Positions 36,759-46,486 are shown, numbered from the stretch's first letter. The stretch is 64,000 nt of DNA from Treponema maltophilum ATCC 51939 (GCF_000413055.1 NZ_KE332518.1:2357583-2421582), one strand, 5' to 3'. Notes: generated by a model not told the origin, from the letters alone. Translations and numbers: made by a program.

Positions 36759-37565
36759 TTACCATCCTCCGGAAGCACCGCCGCCTCCGAATCCGCCTCC
36801 GCCGCCCGAAAAGCCGCCTCCGGAGCCCCCGCCGAAAGAACTGCCGCCCCAAGAGCCGCCGCTCCAGCTTGACGTGCCGGAAGAATGTTTACTCAGCGAC
36901 GAAAGAAATGCCGCCGTCGCCGCCGATCGGGCAAAACCGGAACCGCGGCTGCGTCCGAAGCGTCGCCGGCGCCTGTTCATAGCGATCATCATAAACACAA
37001 AAAATAAAAACAAAACAATAGCCGAAGAGCGCGAAGCGGCGGCCGGATCCTCGTCGGAAATTTCGGACGCATAAGATTCGTCTATATCGCCGACATCGCC
37101 TCCGGCGGTAAGGTTTGCCATCTTTTGCACGGCGCCGATTATGCCTTTGCCGTAATTGCCGCTTCTAAAAGCCGGAGCGATAATGTTCCGAATAATCGAG
37201 CCGGATTGCATATCGGTTAAAGTACTTTCAAGCCCGTAGCCCACTTCGATGCGGATTTTTTTTTCGGCGGCGGCAATAAGCAGCAATGCGCCGTTGTCTT
37301 CGCCTTTTTTGCCGAGCTTCCATTGTTCAACCGTCCGCATCGAAAAACTTTCCAAGTCGTCGCCTTCGAGGCTCGGCAACGTCAAAACCGCAATTTGAAT
37401 TCCTTTCGTATCGCTGAGGTTCGTTAAAAAATCGGTTAGCTGCCGCTTTTCGGCAGAATTTAAAAGTCCCGCATAATCGTTTACCGGACCGTTCATTACG
37501 GGCGGAACAAGCGCCGGCACGGAAAGCGCGGCGCATAAAAAAAGCGCGGTAAAAATCCGTTTCAT
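36759..37565 (-). CDS. TPM-domain protein with Gly-rich tail (YgcG-like)
   Basis: The 268 residues have a signal peptide, then a TPM phosphatase-like domain (about 25-150, VNDYAGLLNSAEKRQL and IRIEVGYGLE). One membrane helix at about 175-195 precedes an Arg-rich stretch and a C-terminal tail made almost only of Gly, Ser and Trp. ATG 37565 overlaps the upstream stop by four bases (ATGA). LemA-TPM pairs are a common envelope module of unclear function. Confidence 0.88.
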   Translation of the reverse strand: MKRIFTALFLCAALSVPALVPPVMNGPVNDYAGLLNSAEKRQLTDFLTNLSDTKGIQIAVLTLPSLEGDDLESFSMRTVEQWKLGKKGEDNGALLLIAAAEKKIRIEVGYGLESTLTDMQSGSIIRNIIAPAFRSGNYGKGIIGAVQKMANLTAGGDVGDIDESYASEISDEDPAAASRSSAIVLFLFFVFMMIAMNRRRRRFGRSRGSGFARSAATAAFLSSLSKHSSGTSSWSGGSWGGSSFGGGSGGGFSGGGGGFGGGGASGGW

Positions 37566-38326
37566 TCGCCGCCTCTCAAGACGATAAGCGCATTGCTCAA
37601 TTCGTCGGGATTTTCGTTCCGCGCGGGGAAATGCTTTGCCAAAAGAGCGCCGCATTCGTTTACGGTTTGTATGAGCGCTTCGGCGGATGCCGAACATTCG
37701 GAGCCGGCCGTCCGTGCGTTTTTTTTACCGAAGCCTTCGGAAAGAGCTGCGGCAAGCCTATCCCACACGGACTGTTCGATTTTTGAACAAATACCGCGGT
37801 CGGCGATAATGCAGACGCGCCTTTCCAAAAGCGATATGAAAATCAAAATACCGGTATGTTCTTTTGTGTCGTATATGCCGCTTTCGGTAAACAAGCGCAT
37901 TGCGCGGCGGAAGACGGCTTCGTTCCGGTAAAAAGAAGGAACAATGAGACGGTCGAGCGCGCTTATGTTTGCAAAGAAAAAAATCAGTGCGCAGCTTAAA
38001 AAAACGAGGGCGCCCGTTAAAAGGGGCATAACGCGCGCGGGAAGTTCGCCCCAAAAAAAGAACGAAGCCGCATCTGCGATTTTATCGGACACAAAAACAA
38101 AGACGGCAAAAAGCACGGCCGAACAGCTTAATGCAAAAAACAATTCCCAAAAATCATACGAATGACTTTGCGGTGTTATCGCCGCCGCAATTTCGCCGCT
38201 CGTAGTTTGTTCTGCTTTTTCTATCGCTTTGCCGATTTTTTCGGCAGCGGCTTCGGTTATTCCCGCTTTGCGTAAAATACGCACGCGCTCTTTTTGTTCT
38301 TTTTGTGTGTTTTGTTGTCCGCTCAT
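37562..38326 (-). CDS. TPM-domain membrane protein
   Basis: The 254 residues lack a signal peptide. Two membrane helices lie at about 60-80 and 95-120. A TPM-like domain with FTESGIYDTKEHTGILIFISLLERRVCIIADRGI follows. The start MSGQQNTQ (ATG 38326) is chosen because AAGG lies 9 bases upstream; an earlier in-frame ATG at 38335 overlaps that Shine-Dalgarno. It overlaps the next TPM gene by four bases. Confidence 0.85.
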   Translation of the reverse strand: MSGQQNTQKEQKERVRILRKAGITEAAAEKIGKAIEKAEQTTSGEIAAAITPQSHSYDFWELFFALSCSAVLFAVFVFVSDKIADAASFFFWGELPARVMPLLTGALVFLSCALIFFFANISALDRLIVPSFYRNEAVFRRAMRLFTESGIYDTKEHTGILIFISLLERRVCIIADRGICSKIEQSVWDRLAAALSEGFGKKNARTAGSECSASAEALIQTVNECGALLAKHFPARNENPDELSNALIVLRGGE

Positions 38327-38347
38327 CGGCAGCATCCTTTGCGGATT

Positions 38348-38956
38348 TTAAAAAGATACGGTCGGAGCGACGGAGGCTTTTTCATCGGCCGAAAAATACG
38401 GCTTTTGCGTAAATCCGCCCATTCCCGCAATAATGCTTTTCGGAAAAAGCCGAATTTCTCTGTTGTATTGCTGAACGGCATCATTAAAACGCTTGCGCTC
38501 GACACTGATGCGGTTTTCCGTTCCTTCAAGTTGATCCTGCAAAGACAAAAACTGCTCGTTCGCTTTTAATTCGGGATACTGTTCCGTTACGGACAAAAGG
38601 CGGCTCAGCGCCCCTCCCAACGAAGCCTGCGCTTCCTGAAAACGCCGGAACGCTTCCGGGTCGTTCAAAAGCTGATCCGACATTTGCATAACGCCGCCGG
38701 CTTTCGCACGGGCTTCGCTCACGTCGGTAAAAACCTGACTTTCGTGAGCGGCATAACCTTTTACCGTCGCAACCAAGTTGGGAATCAAATCGAAGCGGCG
38801 CTGATATTGATTTTCAACCTGCGCCCACTGTCCCTTTACGCCTTCTTCCATTGTAACGAACGAATTATATGTTCCCGTATAAAAATTACATGCTCCGGCG
38901 ACAATCAGCACGATAATGCCGATAACGACAAGCACGGTCAGCGTCGATTTTTTCAT
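38348..38956 (-). CDS. lemA: LemA-family protein
   Basis: The 202 residues have one N-terminal membrane helix (about 7-25) and a long helical domain. This contains GQWAQVENQYQRRFDLIPNLV, the family signature, and ERKRFNDAVQQYN near the end. It is anchored in the membrane and faces the outside. AGGAGG precedes the ATG. It is the first gene of the lemA-TPM-TPM-lipase-yitT operon. The molecular function is not known. Confidence 0.94.
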   Translation of the reverse strand: MKKSTLTVLVVIGIIVLIVAGACNFYTGTYNSFVTMEEGVKGQWAQVENQYQRRFDLIPNLVATVKGYAAHESQVFTDVSEARAKAGGVMQMSDQLLNDPEAFRRFQEAQASLGGALSRLLSVTEQYPELKANEQFLSLQDQLEGTENRISVERKRFNDAVQQYNREIRLFPKSIIAGMGGFTQKPYFSADEKASVAPTVSF

Positions 38957-39039
38957 GATTCCTCCTACTTGATTAACAAAGGCTTCGGCCTATATATTTA
39001 TCGTACCTTTTTTTTACTCTATTGTCAAACGGAGAAACG

Positions 39040-40203
39040 ATGCGCTTTATATCGCTTACCGAATTTTCCGGAGCACTTTCGAACCGCCTGCATATTTCGG
39101 GCAGAACCGGATGCTCGCCGGACGGGTCACCCTTTTTAAACCCGCTCACGCTGTTTTGGACGGCAAGCGGCATCGAATGCGCGGTAACCGAGGCCGAATT
39201 ATATGCCGACATCGAATGCGATTACAAATACTACCGGCCGTGGATAAGCGTATGGATAAACGGAAAACGCACGGCGCGCTTTGCACCCGAAAAAGGAAGG
39301 TCGCGCATTTGCCTTGTACGCTCTCCGGCGCCCTTAACACGCATACAAATTTTAAAAGAATCGCAGGCTATGGCAGGCGACAGCGCGCACCGTTTTTGCA
39401 TTCACGGCTTTTGTACAAACAGCGAAAAATCCATTCCGGATATTTTTATGCCTCTTGAGCCTAAAAAATATCTTTTTGAATGTATCGGCGACAGCCTTAC
39501 CTGCGGCGAAGGCTTGGAAGACCCCGTGCCGGGAAAAGAATGGAATCCTGCATGGCAGGGAACGCGCAATCACTTCGCCATGATTCTTTCGCAGCGGTTT
39601 AATGCGGATATTTCGATTATCGCGCAAAGCGGCTGGGGTCTTTTGTGCGGTTGGAACAACGACCCGCACTGCACTATCCCGCCGCTGTACCGGTTTGTGT
39701 GTTCTTTGGCAAAGGGCGCCGCAAACCGCAAAGCCGGCGCATCCCAAGCGTGGGATTTTTCGCGGCGGAAAACGGACGCGGTTATTATAAACCTGGGCTC
39801 AAACGACGAGTATGCGTTCCGCGCCGCTCCTTGGGAAGATCCCGCTTCGGGAAAAACATACAAATTACACGGCGATGCCGATTATGCGCGCTTAAAGGCG
39901 GCGGCAAAAAACTTTATCGGCGAAATCCGCCGGCACAATCCGCAAGCGCTGATTATCTGGTGCTACGGAATGTTTTTAACCGGCTGCATGGATTTGTTCC
40001 GCAGCGCCGTAGAAGAGTTCCGAGCGGAAAACGCCGACGATAAAGTCCGCTTTATAGAGCTTTCTCCGATGGACGATACAACGGCGGGAGCTCAAAAGCA
40101 CCCCGGCCCCCTCTGTCACAAAGAAGCCGCCGATTTACTCACAGCCGTTTTACTAAAAAAAGGTTTTAAACAAACTCCGAAAATCGGCGCGCCTTTATTT
40201 TAA
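39040..40203 (+). CDS. CE2-type carbohydrate esterase (SGNH hydrolase)
   Basis: Esterase of 387 residues. An N-terminal beta-sandwich (about 1-135) precedes an SGNH domain with block I GDSLTCGEG, block III LGSNDE and block V HPGP with the catalytic His. This plan matches CE2 acetylxylan esterases. No signal peptide is visible, so it may act on imported sugars. ATG 39040 has GGAG 5 bases upstream; the frame also opens at a TTG 18 bases earlier. Confidence 0.82.
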   Translation: MRFISLTEFSGALSNRLHISGRTGCSPDGSPFLNPLTLFWTASGIECAVTEAELYADIECDYKYYRPWISVWINGKRTARFAPEKGRSRICLVRSPAPLTRIQILKESQAMAGDSAHRFCIHGFCTNSEKSIPDIFMPLEPKKYLFECIGDSLTCGEGLEDPVPGKEWNPAWQGTRNHFAMILSQRFNADISIIAQSGWGLLCGWNNDPHCTIPPLYRFVCSLAKGAANRKAGASQAWDFSRRKTDAVIINLGSNDEYAFRAAPWEDPASGKTYKLHGDADYARLKAAAKNFIGEIRRHNPQALIIWCYGMFLTGCMDLFRSAVEEFRAENADDKVRFIELSPMDDTTAGAQKHPGPLCHKEAADLLTAVLLKKGFKQTPKIGAPLF

Positions 40204-40221
40204 TAGTTTTTGCAGTACCGG

Positions 40222-40911
40222 TTAGGCCGAAAACAAGCCGCTGTTTTTTAAATCGCCCGCATACGGAACAACGATATCGGCTTTTTCTTCGAGCAGTTTT
40301 TCGCGATTCCCCAAACCTTCCGTTACGGCGCAGGTTATACAGCCGAAAGCCCGCCCCGCTTGAATGTCCGACGCCGAATCGCCGACCATTACAATCCGGC
40401 TTCGCTCCAAGCACACGCCGCGTTTTTTTTCGATGTCGCTTACCGCAAGCGCCAAGCCTTCCGGATCGGGCTTTATTTTGCTCAGCCGTTCCGGGCCGAT
40501 GACGGCGTCGAAAAAGCCGCCGATTTTAAAATGCGCCAAAATTGTCTGCGCGACGCTCAGCGGTTTGTTCGAAACGACGGCGGCGTACACGGATTTTTCT
40601 TTCAGCGTTTCCAAAAGCTCATACATCCCCGGATACAGCACCGTTTTGTTTACCGGATTTTTTCGGTACCAGTCCACATACCACTCGAACAATTCCTGAA
40701 AATTTTTCATGTTCGCCGCATCCGCGTTTTGATATTCAAGCGCGCGGATTAAAAGTTTTTTCGCTCCGTCCCCGACAAAACTTACGAGTACGTCTTCCGG
40801 AAGCGTTTTATAGCCGAACGCTTCGAGCGCGGCATTGACCGATAAAGCGATATCCGCTCCCGAATTTATAATGACGCCGTCCAAATCGAATAAAACAGCC
40901 TGTACTTTCAT
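40222..40911 (-). CDS. HAD-superfamily phosphatase (phosphoglycolate phosphatase-like)
   Basis: Hydrolase of 229 residues. Motif I FDLDGVI supplies the nucleophile Asp, motif II is VVSNKP, motif III includes KIKPDPE and motif IV MVGDSASD. The cap between motifs I and II is of the alpha-helical Gph/PGMB type. ATG 40911 has GGGAG upstream. It is 34 bases after the helicase partner gene, so it may be the last gene of that operon. The substrate is not certain. Confidence 0.88.
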   Translation of the reverse strand: MKVQAVLFDLDGVIINSGADIALSVNAALEAFGYKTLPEDVLVSFVGDGAKKLLIRALEYQNADAANMKNFQELFEWYVDWYRKNPVNKTVLYPGMYELLETLKEKSVYAAVVSNKPLSVAQTILAHFKIGGFFDAVIGPERLSKIKPDPEGLALAVSDIEKKRGVCLERSRIVMVGDSASDIQAGRAFGCITCAVTEGLGNREKLLEEKADIVVPYAGDLKNSGLFSA

Positions 40912-40945
40912 AGTCATCTCCCGCAAGCCTTATTCCGGTTTGCTT

Positions 40946-43204
40946 TTATTTTGTTCTGCCGAGTACGGAACTCCGTATGCGCTTTACCGAACGCGCTTGC
41001 GCAACGGAGATTTTTTGACTCTCGGTGCCGTTTTTTACATCATCGCATTGCAGCACGAGGACGGCGTCTCCCGCAGACTTTTCTATTTTGACGGGAAAGC
41101 CCGTTACGACGCGGCCCGCGGAACCGATTTCTACAAGGTCGGAAAAGGCGATGGCGCTTTCGAGCACGTGTATCTTTCCCAAAAAATCCATTCCGAACGC
41201 TTCGGTTTTTTCCAGCCGAACGGAATCGGAGCGCAGCTGAGCGGAATGCACTATCGTTTTCCGCCGTATGCGGAGCAAAAGCTCTTCTTTTTGCTCTTTC
41301 GGCAAATTCATTTTTTCCAATTCCGTTTCCATTTGCCGAAGATGTTTTTCACAAAATTCATCGTTTTTCATCGAATCGGCATTCGTACTTTTTTTTGCAA
41401 AAAGAACATCAAGCCCGTCCGTGCCGCCGGAAAAGCGTGCCGCTGTATCAAGCCGCTCAAAAGGAAGCGGCTCTATTCCGCTTTCGGGATTTTTCAATCT
41501 GCCGATAAATTCCAAACCGCTTTTTTTTATCATTTCGAAGGCTTCATCGTCGTTCAAAAAATCGAGTAAATACACACCCGGCGAAAACGTCGTGCGTATA
41601 TGCGGCGCAATGTACGGATTGTTTTCGACCAGTACGCGTTTGTCGTCCGTAACCTGCAGCACGTAGCCTTTAAAAAGGCTCCCCGAAGAATACAGGCCGT
41701 ACCAATCCCGCAGCGAAAACAGCAGGTTTTGCGGAAGCTTGTGCGAAGCGGTTTTTTTCAAAAGCGATTCTATACCCTCGGGTTTTGCGCCGCCGGCAAA
41801 GGCGCGAAGGCAGGCGGTTTTTGTTATGCGGAAAGACGCAACGGCGGTACAGCTTTCAAGTTCCGAGCAGGACGCCAAATCGATAAAAACGGAAAGCGGA
41901 AGGTCTTTAAGCACGGTTATCGAAAATCCCGCATTTATGCTGACCGAATTGTCAAGCTGTTCCGAGCCTGTTCCATCGCTGCCGCGCAAAGAAGAAGGGG
42001 CATACAGTTCGGAGTTTACCGTAAATACTTCAAACGCTTCGTCCCGATTTTTTCCCGTCCGCTTCTTTTCCGCCGCCGAACCTTGCAACAAGCCGAATAA
42101 AATAAGCGCATCGGCAAGGGTTTCGGGTTTTAAAGTTTCGCCGGTTTCCGAAATATCCGCGGCTGTTCCCGTAAAACTTTCGCGCAAAAGCCGCCTGAAG
42201 CGGTTTTCTTTTTGCGGGAACTCGCCCTGCCGCTCTTTGAGCAAAAACAGCAAGCCCTGCGCATTCCGCCGGGAAAGCCCGTCCCGCGGCATAAGCAATA
42301 AAAAATCCCGTACAAGGACGGCGGTTTTTTGAAGCTCGTCGCGCGGAACATCGTACGGCGCGCTGCTGCAATCCGCAAGACAAAAAGCGGCGGCAATATA
42401 GGAAGCGCGGTTTAAAGGCGGAAGCAAAGCAAAGCTTTTCCATTTTGCAAAATCGGGCTCAAAAAGCGTTTCCCGGCCAAATTCTTTTTTTCGGAACAAC
42501 GACAAATTGAGCAGCGCTTTGTGCATTTTTTGCAAAAAATCGGCCGAAATTTCAGGGAATCGAAGACCGACAAACTCGTGCGTCTTTTTTTTAAAACTTC
42601 TGTCCGAACGGCAGCAATCGGGATTTTCGGCGGTAAAAGCAAACCACGACGCCAAAAGCCGCGCCGATAAAAAATGCCGTTTGCATACCGCCGGCACGTC
42701 CGACCCTTCCGCCCGACAGAAAGCTTCCGGGTCGGCGGACACTTGGCACACGGGATGCGCTTGCGGAAAAAGCAAATCGGTGTTTATAAGCGGTTGGATG
42801 TCGCTCAACAGCAGCGGATTTACGTCAAAATATTCTTTTGCATTTTCCGCATCTTTGCGCCGGAATAAAATCAGCCGTTCTTCAAGGTTCAAAAAAACAT
42901 TGTGCAAAAAAGCAAACGAAAAGGTCGGCGAAAAAAAGGCGGCGGCTTTTTCTTTTGTGCAAAACGGAATGTATAAAACCGCGGCAATAATCATAAGTTC
43001 TTCGCGCGAAAGCAGTTTTATAAGAACGCGCCTGTTTTCTTCTTTGTGCAAAAAAGAAGTAAGCGCTTCTATGAGCTTTTGCTTGTTGTACGGCGTTTTT
43101 ATTTCGCCCAAATAAAGACGCATGAGGCCGAAAAAGCCCGGTTCGTCCATTGCGGTAAGGGATTCCCGCCAAGGCGCTATATCGTACGGCAAAAGCGCTT
43201 TCAC
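40946..43204 (-). CDS. helicase-associated protein, partner of the XPB-type helicase
   Basis: Large protein of 752 residues. A stretch at about 420-560 resembles the Helicase_C_3 (helicase-associated) domain, which also occurs in the N-terminus of bacterial XPB. It starts at GTG and overlaps the XPB stop by four bases. The length and order parallel the pair Rv0862c/Rv0861c of Mycobacterium as I recall it. It is probably a DNA-repair partner; the domain assignment is by eye. Confidence 0.72.
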   Translation of the reverse strand: MKALLPYDIAPWRESLTAMDEPGFFGLMRLYLGEIKTPYNKQKLIEALTSFLHKEENRRVLIKLLSREELMIIAAVLYIPFCTKEKAAAFFSPTFSFAFLHNVFLNLEERLILFRRKDAENAKEYFDVNPLLLSDIQPLINTDLLFPQAHPVCQVSADPEAFCRAEGSDVPAVCKRHFLSARLLASWFAFTAENPDCCRSDRSFKKKTHEFVGLRFPEISADFLQKMHKALLNLSLFRKKEFGRETLFEPDFAKWKSFALLPPLNRASYIAAAFCLADCSSAPYDVPRDELQKTAVLVRDFLLLMPRDGLSRRNAQGLLFLLKERQGEFPQKENRFRRLLRESFTGTAADISETGETLKPETLADALILFGLLQGSAAEKKRTGKNRDEAFEVFTVNSELYAPSSLRGSDGTGSEQLDNSVSINAGFSITVLKDLPLSVFIDLASCSELESCTAVASFRITKTACLRAFAGGAKPEGIESLLKKTASHKLPQNLLFSLRDWYGLYSSGSLFKGYVLQVTDDKRVLVENNPYIAPHIRTTFSPGVYLLDFLNDDEAFEMIKKSGLEFIGRLKNPESGIEPLPFERLDTAARFSGGTDGLDVLFAKKSTNADSMKNDEFCEKHLRQMETELEKMNLPKEQKEELLLRIRRKTIVHSAQLRSDSVRLEKTEAFGMDFLGKIHVLESAIAFSDLVEIGSAGRVVTGFPVKIEKSAGDAVLVLQCDDVKNGTESQKISVAQARSVKRIRSSVLGRTK

Positions 43205-45006
43205 TGCATGCCTCCCCCGACGGCACGTGCAGCGTCCGCCGTACCGGCCGCCGCTTCACCGATGCATTCTTCGATTGTGCGCACCAGACGATAAGAATAG
43301 CCTTGTTCGGCAAGAAATTTTTGCCGGTTTGCGCCGAAGTCTTCTTCCTGCGTTCCGGCCGAAATCAGCGTTATAAAGCGGGCCGTACGGGTTTTCGGCC
43401 GCAAAATCCGACCGAGCCGCTGCGCTTCTTCCTGCCTGCTTCCGAAGGTTCCCGACACTTGAATCGCCATGGACGCATCCGGCAAATCGATTGCGAAATT
43501 CGCAACCTTGGATACAACCAAGACACGTTCTTTTCCTTTGCGGAAAGCATCGTACACGGCATCGCGTTCGCGCACCGGCGTTTTTCCCGTAATAAGCGGC
43601 ACTTTCAGCACGTCGGCGATTTTAAACAGCTGGTCCAAATATTGGCCGATGATGAGGATTTTATCTTCGGAAAAGCGCCGGACCAGTTCGCACACGATAG
43701 GAATTTTTACCGGATTTTCGCCGGCAATGCGGTGTTTTTGACGCAGCGCGGCAACCGCATAATCGAGTTCTTTGCCTTTATCCATGTCCACGCGGAATTC
43801 TATACATTCGGCGCCGGCAATCCATCCCGCGCTTTCAAGCTCCTTCCACGGAACGTCGTAGCGTTTCGGCCCGACCAAAGAAAATACCAAGCCTTCGCAT
43901 CCGTCTTCGCGCACGAGGGTTGCGGTTAAGCCGACCCGGCGTACGGCTTGAAGTTCGGCCGTTACACGAAATACGGGAGCCGGCAAGAGGTGCACTTCGT
44001 CGTAAATAATGAGCCCCCAACTGCGTTCGCGGAAGAGTTTAAAATGCGGATAGGCGCCTTCTTTTTTCGGGCGCCACGTTAAAACCTGATATGTCGCAAC
44101 GGTTACCGGCTTGATTTCTTTGTTTTCTCCGGAATATTCGCCGATTTGATCCGGACTTAAATCAGTTTTATCTAACAGTTCGCTTATCCATTGATGAACG
44201 GAAGAAATGTTCGCCGTAACGATGAGCGTACTTGTTTGCAGTTTTTCCATAAGCAGCATGCCGACAATCGTTTTTCCCGATCCGCAGGGCAGCACGATTG
44301 TACCGAATCCCGTTCCCGGTCCGCCGTTCCCCCAAAAGGAAGCGGCCGCTTCTTTTTGGTATTCTCTGAATGTAAAATCTTTTCCCGATAAGGTGCGTTC
44401 CCGCAGCGAAAAAGAAAGCCCTTCTCCTTCGCGGAGCGGCACCTCGTCTTTTACGGGCCAGCCGGTTTTTAAAAGTTCTTCTTTTATCGTTCCCCTGTCG
44501 GTAAGCAAAAGCTTAAAGGCGAACACGGGCGGCCGGCCGCCTGTCGTCTTTTCGGAGTTTTCGGTTTTCGCGGTGGCACAAGCGTCGGACAGGGGTTGCA
44601 GATATTTTAACAGTTTTTTATTTGCTTCCAGTTCGCGGTATACGGCAAGCGATTGCGTTTCCAAAATCAGGGTATCTTCGCCTTCCGAACCGGAAAGCGG
44701 ATCGGGAAGAAGCCGCAGTTTGCCGAATCGGGAAGCGGTTTCGCGGATCCAAACGATAATCGGCTGCGGAACGTCGAAACGCGAATAGGTTTTTAAAACG
44801 TCGACGGCATAGTCGGGAGAAAAACCGGCGCTTGCGGCATTCCACAAAGAAAGGGGCGTGAGGCGATAGGTATGCAGATGTTCCGGCGAGCGCTCCAATT
44901 CCGCAAAGGGAATTAAAGCGCGGCGGCATTCGTTCGCCAAGGGTGCGTGAATATCCAAAAGCAGGGTTTTGTCGCCCTGTACGATAAGAGGATTGGAATT
45001 CTGCAT
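43201..45006 (-). CDS. XPB/ERCC3-type DNA repair helicase
   Basis: SF2 ATP-dependent 3'-5' DNA helicase of 601 residues. The N-terminal domain (about 1-180) is of the helicase-associated type. Motifs follow: Walker A LPCGSGKTIVG, Walker B YDEVHLLPAP, VGLTATLVRED (motif III) and RLGRILRPK (motif VI). It pairs with the following gene. ATG 45006 lies 8 bases after a TAAAAT box with no Shine-Dalgarno, although it also lies in a co-oriented operon. Confidence 0.93.
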   Translation of the reverse strand: MQNSNPLIVQGDKTLLLDIHAPLANECRRALIPFAELERSPEHLHTYRLTPLSLWNAASAGFSPDYAVDVLKTYSRFDVPQPIIVWIRETASRFGKLRLLPDPLSGSEGEDTLILETQSLAVYRELEANKKLLKYLQPLSDACATAKTENSEKTTGGRPPVFAFKLLLTDRGTIKEELLKTGWPVKDEVPLREGEGLSFSLRERTLSGKDFTFREYQKEAAASFWGNGGPGTGFGTIVLPCGSGKTIVGMLLMEKLQTSTLIVTANISSVHQWISELLDKTDLSPDQIGEYSGENKEIKPVTVATYQVLTWRPKKEGAYPHFKLFRERSWGLIIYDEVHLLPAPVFRVTAELQAVRRVGLTATLVREDGCEGLVFSLVGPKRYDVPWKELESAGWIAGAECIEFRVDMDKGKELDYAVAALRQKHRIAGENPVKIPIVCELVRRFSEDKILIIGQYLDQLFKIADVLKVPLITGKTPVRERDAVYDAFRKGKERVLVVSKVANFAIDLPDASMAIQVSGTFGSRQEEAQRLGRILRPKTRTARFITLISAGTQEEDFGANRQKFLAEQGYSYRLVRTIEECIGEAAAGTADAARAVGGGMQ

Positions 45007-45014
45007 AACAGTCT

Positions 45015-45043
45015 ATTTTAATCGGTTAAACTGAATTCTTCAA
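45015..45043 (-). promoter_or_regulatory. internal leaderless-type promoter of the XPB gene
   Basis: TTGAAG (45038-45043) and TAAAAT (45015-45020) on the minus strand have a 17-base spacer and stand 8 bases before the ATG. The boxes lie within the end of mgtC, so this would be an internal promoter. Confidence 0.45.
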
Positions 45044-45725
45044 GACGCCCCAGCTGTTTTATTTTATCGGTAAGCGAAAAAATATCCAAAGACGGCGGAA
45101 CGCGCACGGAAAACGAAATGCTCAAGTGTTTTTGTCCCAAAATGCGCGTTACGTCGGTAGTCATAATAATCAAGCCGTTCGCGTGAATAAGCTTGCTTAA
45201 AGCGTCAAGGTCGACCCGTTTGTTTTCGAATACCAAATTCAAGTGTTTGGCGCGTTCGGCAGGGAAATATTTTTCTTCAACCTTTTCAAGAAAAATCAGG
45301 GCAAAGACATACAAAAACAGGGCTGTATAGGCGGGAATTACAAAGCCCGCGCCGATCGCCAAGCCCAAAGCGGCCGACGACCAAATTATCGCGGAAGACG
45401 TTAAACCTTTAATGTTCAAACCTTGGCGCAAAATCGTACCGGCACCCAAAAAACCTATACCGGACACAACCTGAGCGGCAATACGTGCAGGATCTCCGCG
45501 GGCGGGATTTTCGGACAAGCGCGCCGTATACACCGAAAGCAGCATCAACAGCGTTGAAGACACGGAAATTAAAATGAGCGTGCGCATACCGACAAACTGC
45601 TGCCGGTGCTTGCGCTCCCAGCCTAAAATGCCTCCGGCAATAAAGCTGAGAAAAATACGCATCAGACACGCGTACCAACCGAGATCCGTCCCGAAAAATA
45701 GATCGTGTATTTTAGCCAATGTCAT
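45018..45725 (-). CDS. MgtC/SapB-family membrane protein
   Basis: The 235 residues have a five-helix N-terminal domain (about 1-150) with GILGWERKHRQQFVGMRT and SGIGFLGAGTIL, the MgtC core. An ACT-like C-terminal cytoplasmic part follows. MgtC proteins modulate membrane potential and Mg2+ adaptation, often in host cells. ATG 45725 lies six bases after the stop of the upstream gene and lacks a Shine-Dalgarno. Confidence 0.9.
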   Translation of the reverse strand: MTLAKIHDLFFGTDLGWYACLMRIFLSFIAGGILGWERKHRQQFVGMRTLILISVSSTLLMLLSVYTARLSENPARGDPARIAAQVVSGIGFLGAGTILRQGLNIKGLTSSAIIWSSAALGLAIGAGFVIPAYTALFLYVFALIFLEKVEEKYFPAERAKHLNLVFENKRVDLDALSKLIHANGLIIMTTDVTRILGQKHLSISFSVRVPPSLDIFSLTDKIKQLGRLEEFSLTD

Positions 45726-45731
45726 AATTTA

Positions 45732-46442
45732 TTATCGGTTAAAAAGATGCCAACCTACAGAAAATTTTGAACCGGGACGAAGCCAGCGCGCGGCCTGTTT
45801 TTTACCGCCGCTTTTAGATGTTTCGGCAGCGGATAGTGCGGAAAAAACAAAGTCCGCCGTTTCGCCGTCGTTTTCCGCCGCAGGGTCTTCTTCGCACAGC
45901 AAAAAATCGATACCCGAAGCAAATGCGTCCGACAGAGCCGTTTGTTCGGCAAAGGTTTTAAATGCGGACGCGGCGGCAAGCACAAAGGCCTGCGACGGAC
46001 TTACGGCTTCTTTCCGCGCGCCGAATTTCGCGTTTTCGGGATAGGGCTTAAAAACAAAGCACAGCGTTCCTCCGCCGAGTTTTGCAAACCGGCCGAGCAG
46101 TTCGCGCGTTATGTGCATGTATGAAGCAATCAAATCGTCTATACCGGAAGAAAGCGATTGGCTGTCGCGCAGGTGAATTTTATTTATGTAAGAAAGCGTA
46201 TCGAATATAAGCAGCGCGTGAGTCAGCTTGGGCAGCGCCGTTTGCGCTTCAAAAACAAAAGAGCGCGCCGACACGGGAGAAGCTTTTTGCCATACAAAAC
46301 CTTTAACCGGTTCGGCGGGAATTTGAGCGCTTTCGTCGTCGGCAAGCGATGTTATAACGGAAAAACCGTTTGCCGAAGCGGCCTTTACAAATGCACGCGT
46401 TTCCGGAAAATCCTTTCCGGCGATTATAATGCCCTTGTCCAT
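45732..46442 (-). CDS. reductase-like protein of unknown function
   Basis: The 236 residues have an N-terminal Rossmann-like beginning (MDKGIIIAGKDFPETRAFVKAA) and a middle LIASYMHITRELLGRFAKLG like the helix-4/5 region of short-chain dehydrogenases. The catalytic Tyr-x-x-x-Lys is not seen, so it is probably a non-enzymatic or very degenerate SDR. ATG 46442 follows a TATACT box by 6 bases with no Shine-Dalgarno. It is first in the MgtC/XPB operon. Confidence 0.6.
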   Translation of the reverse strand: MDKGIIIAGKDFPETRAFVKAASANGFSVITSLADDESAQIPAEPVKGFVWQKASPVSARSFVFEAQTALPKLTHALLIFDTLSYINKIHLRDSQSLSSGIDDLIASYMHITRELLGRFAKLGGGTLCFVFKPYPENAKFGARKEAVSPSQAFVLAAASAFKTFAEQTALSDAFASGIDFLLCEEDPAAENDGETADFVFSALSAAETSKSGGKKQAARWLRPGSKFSVGWHLFNR

Positions 46443-46448
46443 AGTAAA

Positions 46449-46477
46449 AGTATAACAAAGCTTTTCTCTTTTCTCAA
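46449..46477 (-). promoter_or_regulatory. leaderless-type promoter of the 46442 operon
   Basis: TTGAGA (46472-46477) and TATACT (46449-46454) on the minus strand, 17-base spacer, 6 bases before the ATG. It is divergent from the promoter at 46487. Confidence 0.65.
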
Positions 46478-46486
46478 GTACGCGTG

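Noticed and set aside
36759-36880. Gly-rich tandem codons resembling a repeat array
   Set aside because: They encode the Gly/Ser/Trp tail of the YgcG-like protein, a common feature of that family, and not a separate repeat element.
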